DNA of 64,000 bases from Mycobacterium heckeshornense (GTDB taxonomy: Bacteria > Actinomycetota > Actinomycetes > Mycobacteriales > Mycobacteriaceae), in NCBI RefSeq assembly GCF_016592155.1, contig NZ_AP024237.1, positions 4,588,001 to 4,652,000 on the forward strand. The letters run 5' to 3'. The notes below the pieces were generated by a model. The model saw only the letters and a program-made list of their open reading frames with translations. It did not search any database and was not told the DNA's origin. Numbering within the stretch: position 1 is the stretch's first letter; every line of letters starts with the position of its first letter. Position numbers and translations under genes: made by a program. Of this stretch, positions 57,201 to 64,000 are shown piece by piece.

Positions 57201-58449
57201 TGCAGATAATCCAACACGCCTTGATATGCCCTTCGGCCATACGGGAAAACATCTCGATGGTGCCGCCACCGACATCCTTGCGCAGCGAGCCGCGCGGAAT
57301 TCCCCACCGGTCCTCGACAAACGCCCGGTCGTCGTCGCAGGTCACCGACCGCTGCCCCGGCAAACCCGGACCCATGTAACCCACCTCCCGCCCGCCCATC
57401 GCGTTGGGCTGTCCGGTCAGCGAAAACGGGCCGCTTCCCGGCTTGCAGATCGCGCCAGTGGCCAGATGCAGGTTGCAGATCGCGTTGGTATTCCACGTGC
57501 CGTGGGTGCTCTGGTTGAGTCCCATCGTCCAGCAGCTCATCCAGTTTTCTGCTTCGCCGATCCATTGAGCCGCTGTCCGGATGTGGTGCTCCGGGATACC
57601 GGTGATTTCGCTGACCTTCGCGGGCGGGAATTGCTGCAGGAAGCTCGGCATCACCTCCCAGCCCTCAGTGAACTCGGCAATGAAATCGCGGTCTGTTTGC
57701 TGATTCTCGACGATGAGGTGCAACAGGCCGTTAAGGAGTGCGAGATCGGTGCCCGGTGCGAGTTGCAAGAACAGGTCGGCTTTGTCGGCGGTCGCAGTGC
57801 GGCGCGGGTCGACGACAATCAGCTTGGCGCCGGCTTTGACGCGATCCATCATGCGCAAGAACAGGATTGGATGGCAGTCGGCCATGTTGGCGCCGATGAC
57901 GAAGAAAACATCAGCCTGATCGAAGTCCTGGTATGAGCCGGGCGGACCGTCGGCACCGAGGGATTGCTTGTAGCCGCTGCCGGCGCTGGCCATGCACAGT
58001 CGTGAGTTCGACTCGATCTGGTTGGTTCCGATAAAGCCTTTGGCGAGCTTGTTGGCCAGGTACTGTGCCTCGAGCGACATTTGCCCGGACACATACAGGG
58101 CCACTGAGTCCGGCCCGTGTTGGTCGATGATTGCCCGTAACCGCTTGGCGCAGTGTGTGATTGCGGCATCGACATTGATCGCGCGGGCCGGTTCGCCGCG
58201 GTCGGCGCGTAGATACGCCGATTCCATGCGGCCCGGTGCAGCAAGCATGTCAGCCGTGGTAGCGCCTTTTGTACACAACCTGCCGAAGTTAGCCGGATGG
58301 GCCTTGTGCCCTGTCGACTTGGTGACCTGGTTGCGCCCGGTCGCCGGATCCTTGCCGAGCTCCAAGACCATGCCGCAACCGACACCGCAATAAGCGCAAA
58401 GAGTCTTGACCGGCCCCGGTCCGGTGTCCATGCCGGGTCCAGCAACCAC
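54244..58449 (-). CDS. Assimilatory nitrate reductase fused to a CysJ-like flavoprotein reductase
   Basis: About 1400 residues. The N-terminus has a 4Fe-4S site ([15 protein letters not shown] ... LCTKG) and a molybdopterin oxidoreductase domain of the NarB/NasA/NapA type to about residue 700. An FMN flavodoxin domain follows ([20 protein letters not shown] near 855), then FAD- and NADPH-binding domains as in sulfite reductase flavoprotein ([29 protein letters not shown]). A single chain thus could carry electrons from NADPH to nitrate. The GTG at 58449 is chosen because GGAGGGAG lies upstream of it; the open frame extends to 58515 and an ATG lies at 58431. The fusion is known from several non-tuberculous mycobacteria. 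No nitrite reductase gene is in this window. Confidence 0.88.
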   Translation of the reverse strand: MVAGPGMDTGPGPVKTLCAYCGVGCGMVLELGKDPATGRNQVTKSTGHKAHPANFGRLCTKGATTADMLAAPGRMESAYLRADRGEPARAINVDAAITHCAKRLRAIIDQHGPDSVALYVSGQMSLEAQYLANKLAKGFIGTNQIESNSRLCMASAGSGYKQSLGADGPPGSYQDFDQADVFFVIGANMADCHPILFLRMMDRVKAGAKLIVVDPRRTATADKADLFLQLAPGTDLALLNGLLHLIVENQQTDRDFIAEFTEGWEVMPSFLQQFPPAKVSEITGIPEHHIRTAAQWIGEAENWMSCWTMGLNQSTHGTWNTNAICNLHLATGAICKPGSGPFSLTGQPNAMGGREVGYMGPGLPGQRSVTCDDDRAFVEDRWGIPRGSLRKDVGGGTIEMFSRMAEGHIKACWIICTNPVASVANRKTVLAGLERAELVIAQDAFLDTETNEYADVLLPAALWTESEGVMVNSERNVTLFQQAVDPPGQALPDWRIIARIAGEMGYAHAFSYDCAEDVFNEIKQFYNPATGYDLRGITYERLRRTPIQWPCAPDSKADRNPIRYLNNGVSQTRFVRDDGSVPRLAFPTPSGRALFFARPHLLPAEMPDDEYPFLLNTGRLPHQWHTMTKTGKVDKLNKLNPGPFVEIHPDDAARLQIADDDSVEIASRRGRAVLPAVVTDRVRPGNCFAPFHWNDAFGEYLSINAVTNDAVDPVSQQPEYKACAVTLTKVSVATGEFGPGANQPDQPLTVEISLSQLDALAEILGVTDDLRPQFTSLERLYLAGMLSGLRSDVGRRTPGVPSLPADAPLQPSVRMWVDGVLAGLFSRSPLPAAVAMPGAGGTIPESPVADFHTAPQRAPIAVLWASQTGNAEALAADIAAQLTEAGLPVALRAMDECAVDDLPATRELLLITSTTGDGEPPDNGTAFWEALSAPDAPALTDTRYAVLALGDSSYDDFCGHGRKLDERLAELGASRLIDRVDCEPDYEDTAARWLGDALRELTRQPVPVGGGAAQPVVPARPTVASPPEPHTYDKKTPLITCLAQNIRLSGPGSAKDVRQFVFRVPDEAFCYQAGDALGVWPRNHRELVDEWLSVTGLDGETVVDVGDCGAMPLRVALAERLAIANLTPDLLRFVAQRSGDPDLAELLKPENKAALADWVWGRQQVDLLAEVPVAASVDEWMRVLKPLQPRLYSISSSPTVHEGEVHLTVSAVRYRFQGRIRRGVCSTYLADNTSGDIGIYVHKSPHFRLPADPDAAIIMIGPGTGIAPFRGFLHERRALAHPGPNWLFFGEQHAATDFYYGDEIRQMYADGFLTELDLAFSRDQPDKIYVQDLMRKRGAKLWRWLQDGAHVYVCGNAARMAKAVDQALREIVERHGHLDAHAAKAYVRKLSAANRYQRDVY

Positions 58450-58802
58450 GCGTTTTCTCCCTCCGATGTGCGCGCCAAATTCATGCCCGATCGTGCGGCG
58501 ACGATGTTTCGGCATCGGTTACCCATGTTGCGAGCGGTTTACGGAATCGTTGCAGCGCAATCTGATCCGTAGTGCGCCACCCGAAACTTGGGCTCGCCTG
58601 GCCGGTCAGTGGTCGTCGGTGACCAACGAAGCTCAAACCACGCTAGCCACAGTCCGCCTGTAGTGCCGAACCGTTTGGTCGGTGTTACGAAACCTTAGGG
58701 AGACTCCCAGTTTTCACTAAGGGAAACGCCCACTTGCCGCAATGGCGCGGTCACGGCCGATTACGCGGAACGCGGGTGCTGCCGGAAGCTGACGATGAAG
58801 TC
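58450..58802. promoter_or_regulatory. 353-bp divergent gap between nitrate reductase and lacI-type genes
   Basis: No gene was recognised. Visible are the perfect palindrome GGGAGACTCCC at 58698-58708 and, close by, GTTACGAAAC and GGGAAAC segments that resemble single half-sites of a GlnR box (GAAAC type) without a convincing full site. The palindrome could be a LacI-family operator (inference). Confidence 0.35.
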
Positions 58803-59819
58803 ATGCCACCATGGGGCATGGCCAGTACGCGCCGTGACGCGTCGGGTGTGGGCAAAGTTTCCCGGCCCACCCACGCCGATGTCGCCCGTCTGGCGCGGGT
58901 GTCGACCGCGACGGTCAGCTACGTTTTGAACGGTGCTCAGGGCAAAAGGATCTCCACCGGTACCCGGGAGGCGGTCTACCGTGCCGCCGAACAGTTGGGT
59001 TATCGGCCCAATGTGGCCGCGCGGAACCTCGCACGCGGCAAGAGCGGTGTGGTCTTGTACATCGTGCCGCGGGTGGCGGTCGGCGAAATGCCGATGCAAG
59101 CCGGCAGCCGGATGACCACTGAGCTTGCCCATCGTGGTTTGCTGGCCGTGCAGATTTTCGAAACCGACGACGACCAGCATGTGATCGACGCGATCGAGCA
59201 TCTGGATCCCGTCGCCGTCACCAGCCTGTTTCCGTTGAGCAGGGCGGCCCACAGCGCGGTAACCGCCGCGGATGTGCCCTATATCGAAATCGGTACGCTG
59301 CCCGCGCTGGGAGATCCCCCGATGTCGGTGGGTGCGCTGCGTGTCGATCACCTCGTGTCGCGGGGTTACCGAAGCATCGCGTTCGCCTACACCGGGATCG
59401 CGAAATGGCGTGCCCTGGGCGACTATTGGCTCGGCGGAGTGACCCGGGCGGCGCACGCTCACGGCCTTGACCGGGTAAGCGTGGACGAGGTCACCGCGGA
59501 CAATGCCGCAGACGTCGTCACCGCGTGGGTGAGCAGCGGTGTGACCGCGGTGTGCGCGCAAAGCGACGAGGTCGCGTGCCTGGTTCTCTACGGTATCCGC
59601 GAAGCGGGCCTACGCTGCCCGGACGATCTCGCGGTGATCGGTGTCGACGCCGACCCGATGGGAGCGATCAGTTCACCGCCGTTGACTACCGTGCAGTTCA
59701 ACCCCCGTGCGGTGGCCGATGCTGCCGTGACCGCCGTCCTCACCGAGCTCGGCTACCCGGCCCCGCCACCCCCGCAGCCCATCGACATCGCACGCCTGAT
59801 CGTGCGAGCCTCGACGTGA
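58803..59819 (+). CDS. LacI family transcriptional regulator
   Basis: About 338 residues. The DNA-binding domain (THADVARLARVSTATVSYVL, then NVAARNLARGKSG with the hinge helix) is followed by a periplasmic-binding-protein-like ligand domain (VDHLVSRGYRSIAFAYTG, then DLAVIGVDADPMG). The start is uncertain: ATGs at 58803 and 58818 both precede the HTH, and the open frame reaches 58734. It stands 138 bases before an aldehyde dehydrogenase gene in the same direction and probably controls it. Confidence 0.87.
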   Translation: MPPWGMASTRRDASGVGKVSRPTHADVARLARVSTATVSYVLNGAQGKRISTGTREAVYRAAEQLGYRPNVAARNLARGKSGVVLYIVPRVAVGEMPMQAGSRMTTELAHRGLLAVQIFETDDDQHVIDAIEHLDPVAVTSLFPLSRAAHSAVTAADVPYIEIGTLPALGDPPMSVGALRVDHLVSRGYRSIAFAYTGIAKWRALGDYWLGGVTRAAHAHGLDRVSVDEVTADNAADVVTAWVSSGVTAVCAQSDEVACLVLYGIREAGLRCPDDLAVIGVDADPMGAISSPPLTTVQFNPRAVADAAVTAVLTELGYPAPPPPQPIDIARLIVRAST

Positions 59820-59957
59820 CCGGCCACATTAGCCAGGAGGTCGACACCGACAGGTCTGGACACCGGATGGTTATGCGCATAACCTACGCGGCGGCGATTC
59901 CGCATCTGCGGATCACTTCCCGACGTGAACGCCGCAGAGACGCGAGAAGGGATACCG

Positions 59958-61412
59958 ATGAAGGTGCACGCTGTACTGGACGAAATTCGTGAACGACCCG
60001 GCACCGGCGAGGTTATTCCCGTCATCGATCCGGCCACCGAAGAACAGCTGACGGAGGTCAAAGACTGTGGCCCGGAAGCGGTCGACGATGCGGTTGCCCG
60101 CGCGAAGGCATCCTTCGAGTCAGGCGTGTGGCGGGACTTGCCGGGCAGCGAACGAGCCAAGGTGCTGTGGCGCGTTGGTGAATTGATCGATCAGCACGCC
60201 GCCGAACTGGCCGAGCTCGAATCGCTTAACGCCGGCATGACGCCGTTGCAAGCGCAGGGAACCGTGGCCGTCGGCGCCGAATTTTTCCGCTACTACGCCG
60301 GCTGGTGCACCAAAATCGAGGGCATCGCAGCCGACGTGCACACCGGTGGTCTCACCGGCATCGACGTGCGCCAGCACGTCTATACCCTCAAAGAGCCCTA
60401 CGGGGTTGTGGGCCTGATCTTCCCGTGGAACGGACCGATCTTCAATTTCTGTTGCAAAGTTGCCCCGTCGCTGGCGGCCGGCTGCAGCAGCGTCGTCAAG
60501 CCGGCCGAAGAGACCCCGCTCACCGCGGTCATCCTGGAAAGGATCCTGGCCGAAGCTGGCGTACCCGACGGAGTGGCAAACGTGCTGATCGGCTACGGTC
60601 ACACCGCAGGCGCGGCGATAACCGCACACCCTGACGTCGAGAAGGTCGCCTTCACCGGCTCGACCGAAGTCGGTCGGGAGATCGTGCATGCCGCCGGAGC
60701 AAGCAACCTCAAGAAAGTGACGCTGGAACTCGGCGGAAAATCGCCGGTGCTGATTTTCGACGACGCGAACCTGGAGGCGGCCATCCCCATGGCGGCTTTC
60801 GGCACCTTCATCCACTCCGGGCAAGCCTGTGTCTGCGGCTCGCGCATCTTCGCCCAGCGCGGTGTTTACCAGCAAGTGGTCGAAGGCATCGCCAAGATTG
60901 CCGATACCCTTCAGCTGGGCGGACCCAAGGACGAGGGCGCCATGATCGGCCCGCTGATCAGCCAAAAACAGCTCACCCGCGTGATGGGCTACCTCGACCA
61001 AGGCAAGTCCGACGGCGTCGAGGTCGTCACCGGTGGGCACCGGCTCGACCGAAAGGGATACTTCGTCCGTCCCACGGTGCTCACCAACGTGGCCACTACG
61101 AGCCGGCTGTTCCAGGAAGAGATCTTCGGGCCGGTGGTCGCGATCCTGCCGTTCGACGACGAGGACGAAGCGGTCGCGCTGGCCAACGACAGCACGTACG
61201 GATTGGCCGCCACCGCCTGGACTCGAGACCTCGGCCGCGCCCACCGCCTGGCAAAGCGACTGCAGGCCGGCACTGTCGGGCTGAACTGTCAGATGCAGTT
61301 CGACCATTCCATGCCGTTCGGCGGCTACAAGCAGTCGGGGTGGGGTTACGAGTCCGGAAGAGCGGGCCTGGAGACCTACTTGCAGACCAAGATCGTCTGG
61401 GCACAGCTGTAG
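59958..61412 (+). CDS. NAD(P)+-dependent aldehyde dehydrogenase
   Basis: 484 residues with the ALDH superfamily layout: VVGLIFPWNGPIFNF (Asn near the active site), FTGSTEVGREI (cofactor loop), LELGGKSP with the general-base Glu near 256, and the catalytic Cys in GQACVCGSR near 290. EEIFGPVVAILPF and MPFGGYKQSGWGYESG close the pattern. It resembles betaine/phenylacetaldehyde-type ALDHs; the substrate is unknown. GAGAAGGGA before the ATG at 59958 sets the start; the longer frame from 59925 is rejected. Confidence 0.9.
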   Translation: MKVHAVLDEIRERPGTGEVIPVIDPATEEQLTEVKDCGPEAVDDAVARAKASFESGVWRDLPGSERAKVLWRVGELIDQHAAELAELESLNAGMTPLQAQGTVAVGAEFFRYYAGWCTKIEGIAADVHTGGLTGIDVRQHVYTLKEPYGVVGLIFPWNGPIFNFCCKVAPSLAAGCSSVVKPAEETPLTAVILERILAEAGVPDGVANVLIGYGHTAGAAITAHPDVEKVAFTGSTEVGREIVHAAGASNLKKVTLELGGKSPVLIFDDANLEAAIPMAAFGTFIHSGQACVCGSRIFAQRGVYQQVVEGIAKIADTLQLGGPKDEGAMIGPLISQKQLTRVMGYLDQGKSDGVEVVTGGHRLDRKGYFVRPTVLTNVATTSRLFQEEIFGPVVAILPFDDEDEAVALANDSTYGLAATAWTRDLGRAHRLAKRLQAGTVGLNCQMQFDHSMPFGGYKQSGWGYESGRAGLETYLQTKIVWAQL

Positions 61413-61434
61413 GAGCCAGGTCAACGCCGGCTCC
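61412..61434 (+). terminator. Possible hairpin terminator after the aldehyde dehydrogenase gene
   Basis: GGAGCC and GGCTCC arms with an 11-base loop begin at the last base of the stop codon. There is no T tract, which is common for mycobacterial terminators, so support is weak. Confidence 0.3.
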
Positions 61435-61493
61435 CGATTGACACCGCGGGGCTCATCCAGGCAGGTGTCCTGCGCCGGCCCCAGTGGGTGGGC

Positions 61494-61844
61494 TCAGTCC
61501 AACGTGTGGGCATGATCAGCGGACACGTAGACCCATGCCGGTCGGCCCGAGGTCAAGGTGACCAAAACGCGCCGGTAGTCGCCGACTTCGTAGCGGTCGA
61601 CGGCGTCGAGTTCGTCGGCGGTGAGCCGCAGACACGATCCCGCGACGACGTCGTCCGGCGTGCCGGGTCGCAGAATTGGATGCCTGTCGGAGCCGCTGGT
61701 GGCGACGACCGACGGGTCGGTGATCTCGACGTGGTCGACCGCGAAGCCGGCCAGCGAGTCGTTTTCGCACGCGACGAGGCGGCCGAAAAGCGCGCGCTGA
61801 ACATCGGGATCGCGCAACGTACCGTAGGCGAACAAAAGGTGCAC
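61494..61844 (-). CDS. Gamma-glutamylcyclotransferase-like (AIG2/GGCT fold) protein
   Basis: 116 residues with the family opening LLFAYGTLRDPDVQ and a central acidic residue set (LTADELDAVDRYEVGDYRR) expected for the catalytic Glu. Members release 5-oxoproline from gamma-glutamyl compounds. The GTG at 61844 is six bases from TAGGGT (complement of 61851-61856), a leaderless-type -10 box. Confidence 0.8.
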   Translation of the reverse strand: MHLLFAYGTLRDPDVQRALFGRLVACENDSLAGFAVDHVEITDPSVVATSGSDRHPILRPGTPDDVVAGSCLRLTADELDAVDRYEVGDYRRVLVTLTSGRPAWVYVSADHAHTLD

Positions 61845-61898
61845 GTCGACACCCTAAAGGCAGCCCAGTAAGTCCGGCCGCCTGCCGTGGGCACGGGC

Positions 61899-62804
61899 TT
61901 AGTTTTTGACCGCGCTGACCAGCGTATTGCGGGCGATCATGGGTCCGGCCTCGGTCTCTGGTCCCGGCACCGGTCGGCCCACTTCGCGCAGATAGTCGGC
62001 CAGCGGGGTGGCAACGGTGGTCCAGCCACGCTCTCCTAACCACCGGTCGGCCGGAGCGAACTGCTCGTTGTAGACCAACTGGAAAAACAGACGCTGCTCG
62101 CCGCGAGCGACAGCCGCGCGTTCTTCTTCGAGCTTGGCCGCAAACTCGGCGGGCGGTAGCGGCGCACCGTCTTCGACCGCGGCATGGCTGCCGGGGGCGG
62201 CAAGCGTGTCGATCCCGGTGAACAGCTGCCGCTGTGCGCTGGCCGGCAGGTAGATCAACAGGCCTTCGGCGATCCACGCCGAAGGCTTAGTGCGATCGAA
62301 CCCGTTGTCGCACAGCGCTTGGGGCCAGTCGTCGCGCAGGTCGACGGCGACCTCACGACGCTCGGCTTGGGGCGTGGCACCATGGGCGCTCAGCACCTCG
62401 CGCTTGAATTCCAGGACCTGTGGCTGGTCCAACTCGAAGATGGTCGTTCCGTCAGGCCAGGTCAGCCGGTAGGCGCGCGAGTCCAGGCCGGCGGCCAAGA
62501 TCACGATCTGCCGCACGCCGGCTTGGGCGGCGCGGCCGAAGTAGTTGTCGAAGTATTTGGTGCGGGCCCCTTGGAAGTTGACGAAATGTTCGCCGAAATC
62601 GGTCGTTTTCAGTGGATGTTCGGGCACCTCGCCGTCGAGCACGCCGGCCGCGTCGCCGCCCACCGCTCGGCAGAACACCTCGGCAAACGGGTCGACCGCC
62701 AACGGGTCAGGCTTTTGCGCCTCCAATGCTCTTGCGGTTGCCACGAATAACGCGGTCGAACCAACGCTTGTGGTGATGTCCCAGGTGTCTCTGTCGCTAC
62801 GCAC
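61899..62804 (-). CDS. SAM-dependent methyltransferase, Rv0281-like
   Basis: 301 residues, the length and pattern of the mycobacterial leucine carboxyl methyltransferase-like group: [20 protein letters not shown] opening, [17 protein letters not shown] loop, and [16 protein letters not shown]. Substrate unknown; several members are numbered among the putative SAM methyltransferases of M. tuberculosis. The GTG at 62804 follows a TAAGGT -10 box by seven bases. Confidence 0.88.
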   Translation of the reverse strand: MRSDRDTWDITTSVGSTALFVATARALEAQKPDPLAVDPFAEVFCRAVGGDAAGVLDGEVPEHPLKTTDFGEHFVNFQGARTKYFDNYFGRAAQAGVRQIVILAAGLDSRAYRLTWPDGTTIFELDQPQVLEFKREVLSAHGATPQAERREVAVDLRDDWPQALCDNGFDRTKPSAWIAEGLLIYLPASAQRQLFTGIDTLAAPGSHAAVEDGAPLPPAEFAAKLEEERAAVARGEQRLFFQLVYNEQFAPADRWLGERGWTTVATPLADYLREVGRPVPGPETEAGPMIARNTLVSAVKN

Positions 62805-63032
62805 GCGATCGACCTTACGCCGTAGTGGTTAGCAGGGCTTCCGATCCCGGCCGGCGTGTGATGCCGATGCGCGTCACCAACTGTGTCAATCGCCGACGAA
62901 CCGCGCGGGCCAGGCGCCGGCCGCGAGCGGGGTCCGTCCCCCGGCTCGGTGATCGAGGACGCGTTCGCCGCGAGCTCGCCGGCGCCAACGACAATGCCCG
63001 CCAGCCAACGGTCCGGGCGACTACTCACCGCA

Positions 63033-63932
63033 TCAGACCAGCGGGCGACCCATCTTGATCCGCCGGTCCAGGTCCCACAGCAACACGTTGAACGGGAACT
63101 GCCGCACAAAGCGGGGCATGAGGCGGTTTACCGTGCGCAGCACGGCCATCAGCCGATCGAAACGCCGCTGCTTGGCGGCATCCCAGGGCAACCGCATCTC
63201 ATCGCGGAACCGTTGCGGCAGAAAGCCGGTCGTAATCAACAGCGCCAAACTGTCCGACCAGCGCTGCAGCGGACCGGGCAAGGTCACGCCGGGCATCCGT
63301 CCCGCCGCAATCGGATACAGATAATCCCGCACAGCATCATCGATGTGCACCTTGTCGAGGGACTCCCGCCAGTACTTGTCAAAGGCCTCACGGTCCGGCG
63401 GCCACATCTCCGGTGGCACCTGCAATGTGGTGCCCAACGCCATCCCCTCGCGATAGTGGCGCTCGGCCTCCTCGTCGTCCATCTCGCCAACAAAGATGCG
63501 GTGCACGTCAACGGCGCCCTTGTACAGGCATGCCCCCACCCAAAGTTGCAACTCGGGGTCAAACGCGTTGTAGGGGACCGGACTCTCGGGTGTCGAGTAC
63601 ACCTGGGCGTGCGCGCGGTTGACCGCGCGGCGGAATGCCGCCTTCTGCGCCTCGGTGCCGGCGGTGGCCACGGCAAGATAGGTGAACGTGGTACGAGCAC
63701 GTTTGATCGGATGCAGGTCCACCCGGCCGCTTTCGACCCGGCTTTCCATCACGCCGTACCCCACACCGGGACGCGCCAACTGCATGACCACGTTGGCGGG
63801 CCCGGCCAGCAGCGCCACTCCCATCAAGCCGTCGTCGAAACCGGAGCGCCGCGCATTTCGACGCGGCAGCCTCCCGACGGGCGGGTCGGCGATCGCGCGC
63901 TCGACGTGCTGGATGGATTCGCTGACCGACAT
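63033..63932 (-). CDS. DUF2236 (MpaB/latex-clearing-like) family protein, Rv0276-like
   Basis: 299 residues with the DUF2236 pattern: GVALLAGPANVVMQLARPGV, ARTTFTYLAVATAGT, and AHAQVYSTPESPVPYNAFDP with VGACLYKGAVDVH. Members are haem-type oxygenase relatives. Rv0276 has similar length and an equivalent place. The 228 bases between its end and the methyltransferase gene (62805-63032) show no recognisable feature. Confidence 0.83.
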   Translation of the reverse strand: MSVSESIQHVERAIADPPVGRLPRRNARRSGFDDGLMGVALLAGPANVVMQLARPGVGYGVMESRVESGRVDLHPIKRARTTFTYLAVATAGTEAQKAAFRRAVNRAHAQVYSTPESPVPYNAFDPELQLWVGACLYKGAVDVHRIFVGEMDDEEAERHYREGMALGTTLQVPPEMWPPDREAFDKYWRESLDKVHIDDAVRDYLYPIAAGRMPGVTLPGPLQRWSDSLALLITTGFLPQRFRDEMRLPWDAAKQRRFDRLMAVLRTVNRLMPRFVRQFPFNVLLWDLDRRIKMGRPLV

Positions 63933-64000
63933 TGCCCACCTGCTCGCAAAATGTGAGAACGCTTGTTTCCTGATATTGCCGCGCGCCGAGCCCCGATGTC

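Noticed and set aside
58686..58728. GlnR box before the nitrate reductase gene
   Set aside because: Only single GAAAC-type half-sites are seen; no pair has the six-base spacing with a matching first half.
60120..61424. Long minus-strand frame of 434 codons opposite the aldehyde dehydrogenase
   Set aside because: Antisense shadow; the plus-strand gene has all ALDH motifs and a good ribosome site.

Overview
The window is mycobacterial DNA: high GC, a complete ESX-3 type VII secretion locus, PE/PPE proteins, and gene content and order that match, in reverse orientation, the M. tuberculosis stretch from about Rv0276 to Rv0315 (Rv numbers are from memory of that genome). The absence of the PE_PGRS and VapBC genes that sit in this stretch of M. 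tuberculosis, and the presence of an assimilatory nitrate reductase fusion, point to a non-tuberculous Mycobacterium. The species cannot be named from the sequence alone.

Layout. 1-9.7 kb: the end of an unidentified gene, two tandem GH16 glucanase-like exported enzymes, an Rv0313-like protein, two membrane-anchored proteins with actin/Hsp70-like cytosolic domains and Pro/Thr-rich tails, an Rv0311-like gene divergent from a TetR gene plus an NTF2-like gene, and an L,D-transpeptidase-like protein (Rv0309-like). 9.98-31.2 kb: an accessory island lying between the Rv0309-like and Rv0308-like genes, which are neighbours in M. tuberculosis. It holds an FHA-ABC exporter of the Rv1747 type and then a polymorphic effector array. 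Effector genes share one N-terminal helical domain but end in either an alpha/beta-hydrolase or a TNT-type NAD+ glycohydrolase domain. Hydrolases are followed by LppA-like lipoproteins and TNT genes by IFT-like immunity genes. Small membrane proteins (Rv3901c-like position) and an Rv3899c-like protein close the array. The array is rearranged: a 1.95-kb near-identical duplication carries two TNT toxin genes, both frameshifted, and there are an IS256-family element, an IS1634-type element with a 52-bp target duplication, and several gene stubs.

31.2-37.2 kb: PAP2 phosphatase, BluB, a small unknown protein, a sulfatase, a frameshifted Stf0-type sulfotransferase, a trans-aconitate methyltransferase and an amidohydrolase. 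37.2-51.8 kb: the full ESX-3 operon on the minus strand in the order eccA3-eccB3-eccC3-PE5-PPE4-esxG-esxH-espG3-eccD3-mycP3-eccE3, mostly with overlapping or closely spaced genes. Its promoter region carries IdeR-like and Zur-like sites, which fits iron and zinc control. 52.5-64 kb: a divergent PPE-PPW protein, a nitrate reductase/flavoprotein fusion, a LacI regulator with an aldehyde dehydrogenase, a GGCT-like protein, an Rv0281-type methyltransferase and an Rv0276-type DUF2236 protein.

Several coding disruptions fall in G or C homopolymers (TNT genes, Stf0 gene). They may be real slippage mutations or base-calling errors, so all conclusions that depend on them are conditional.
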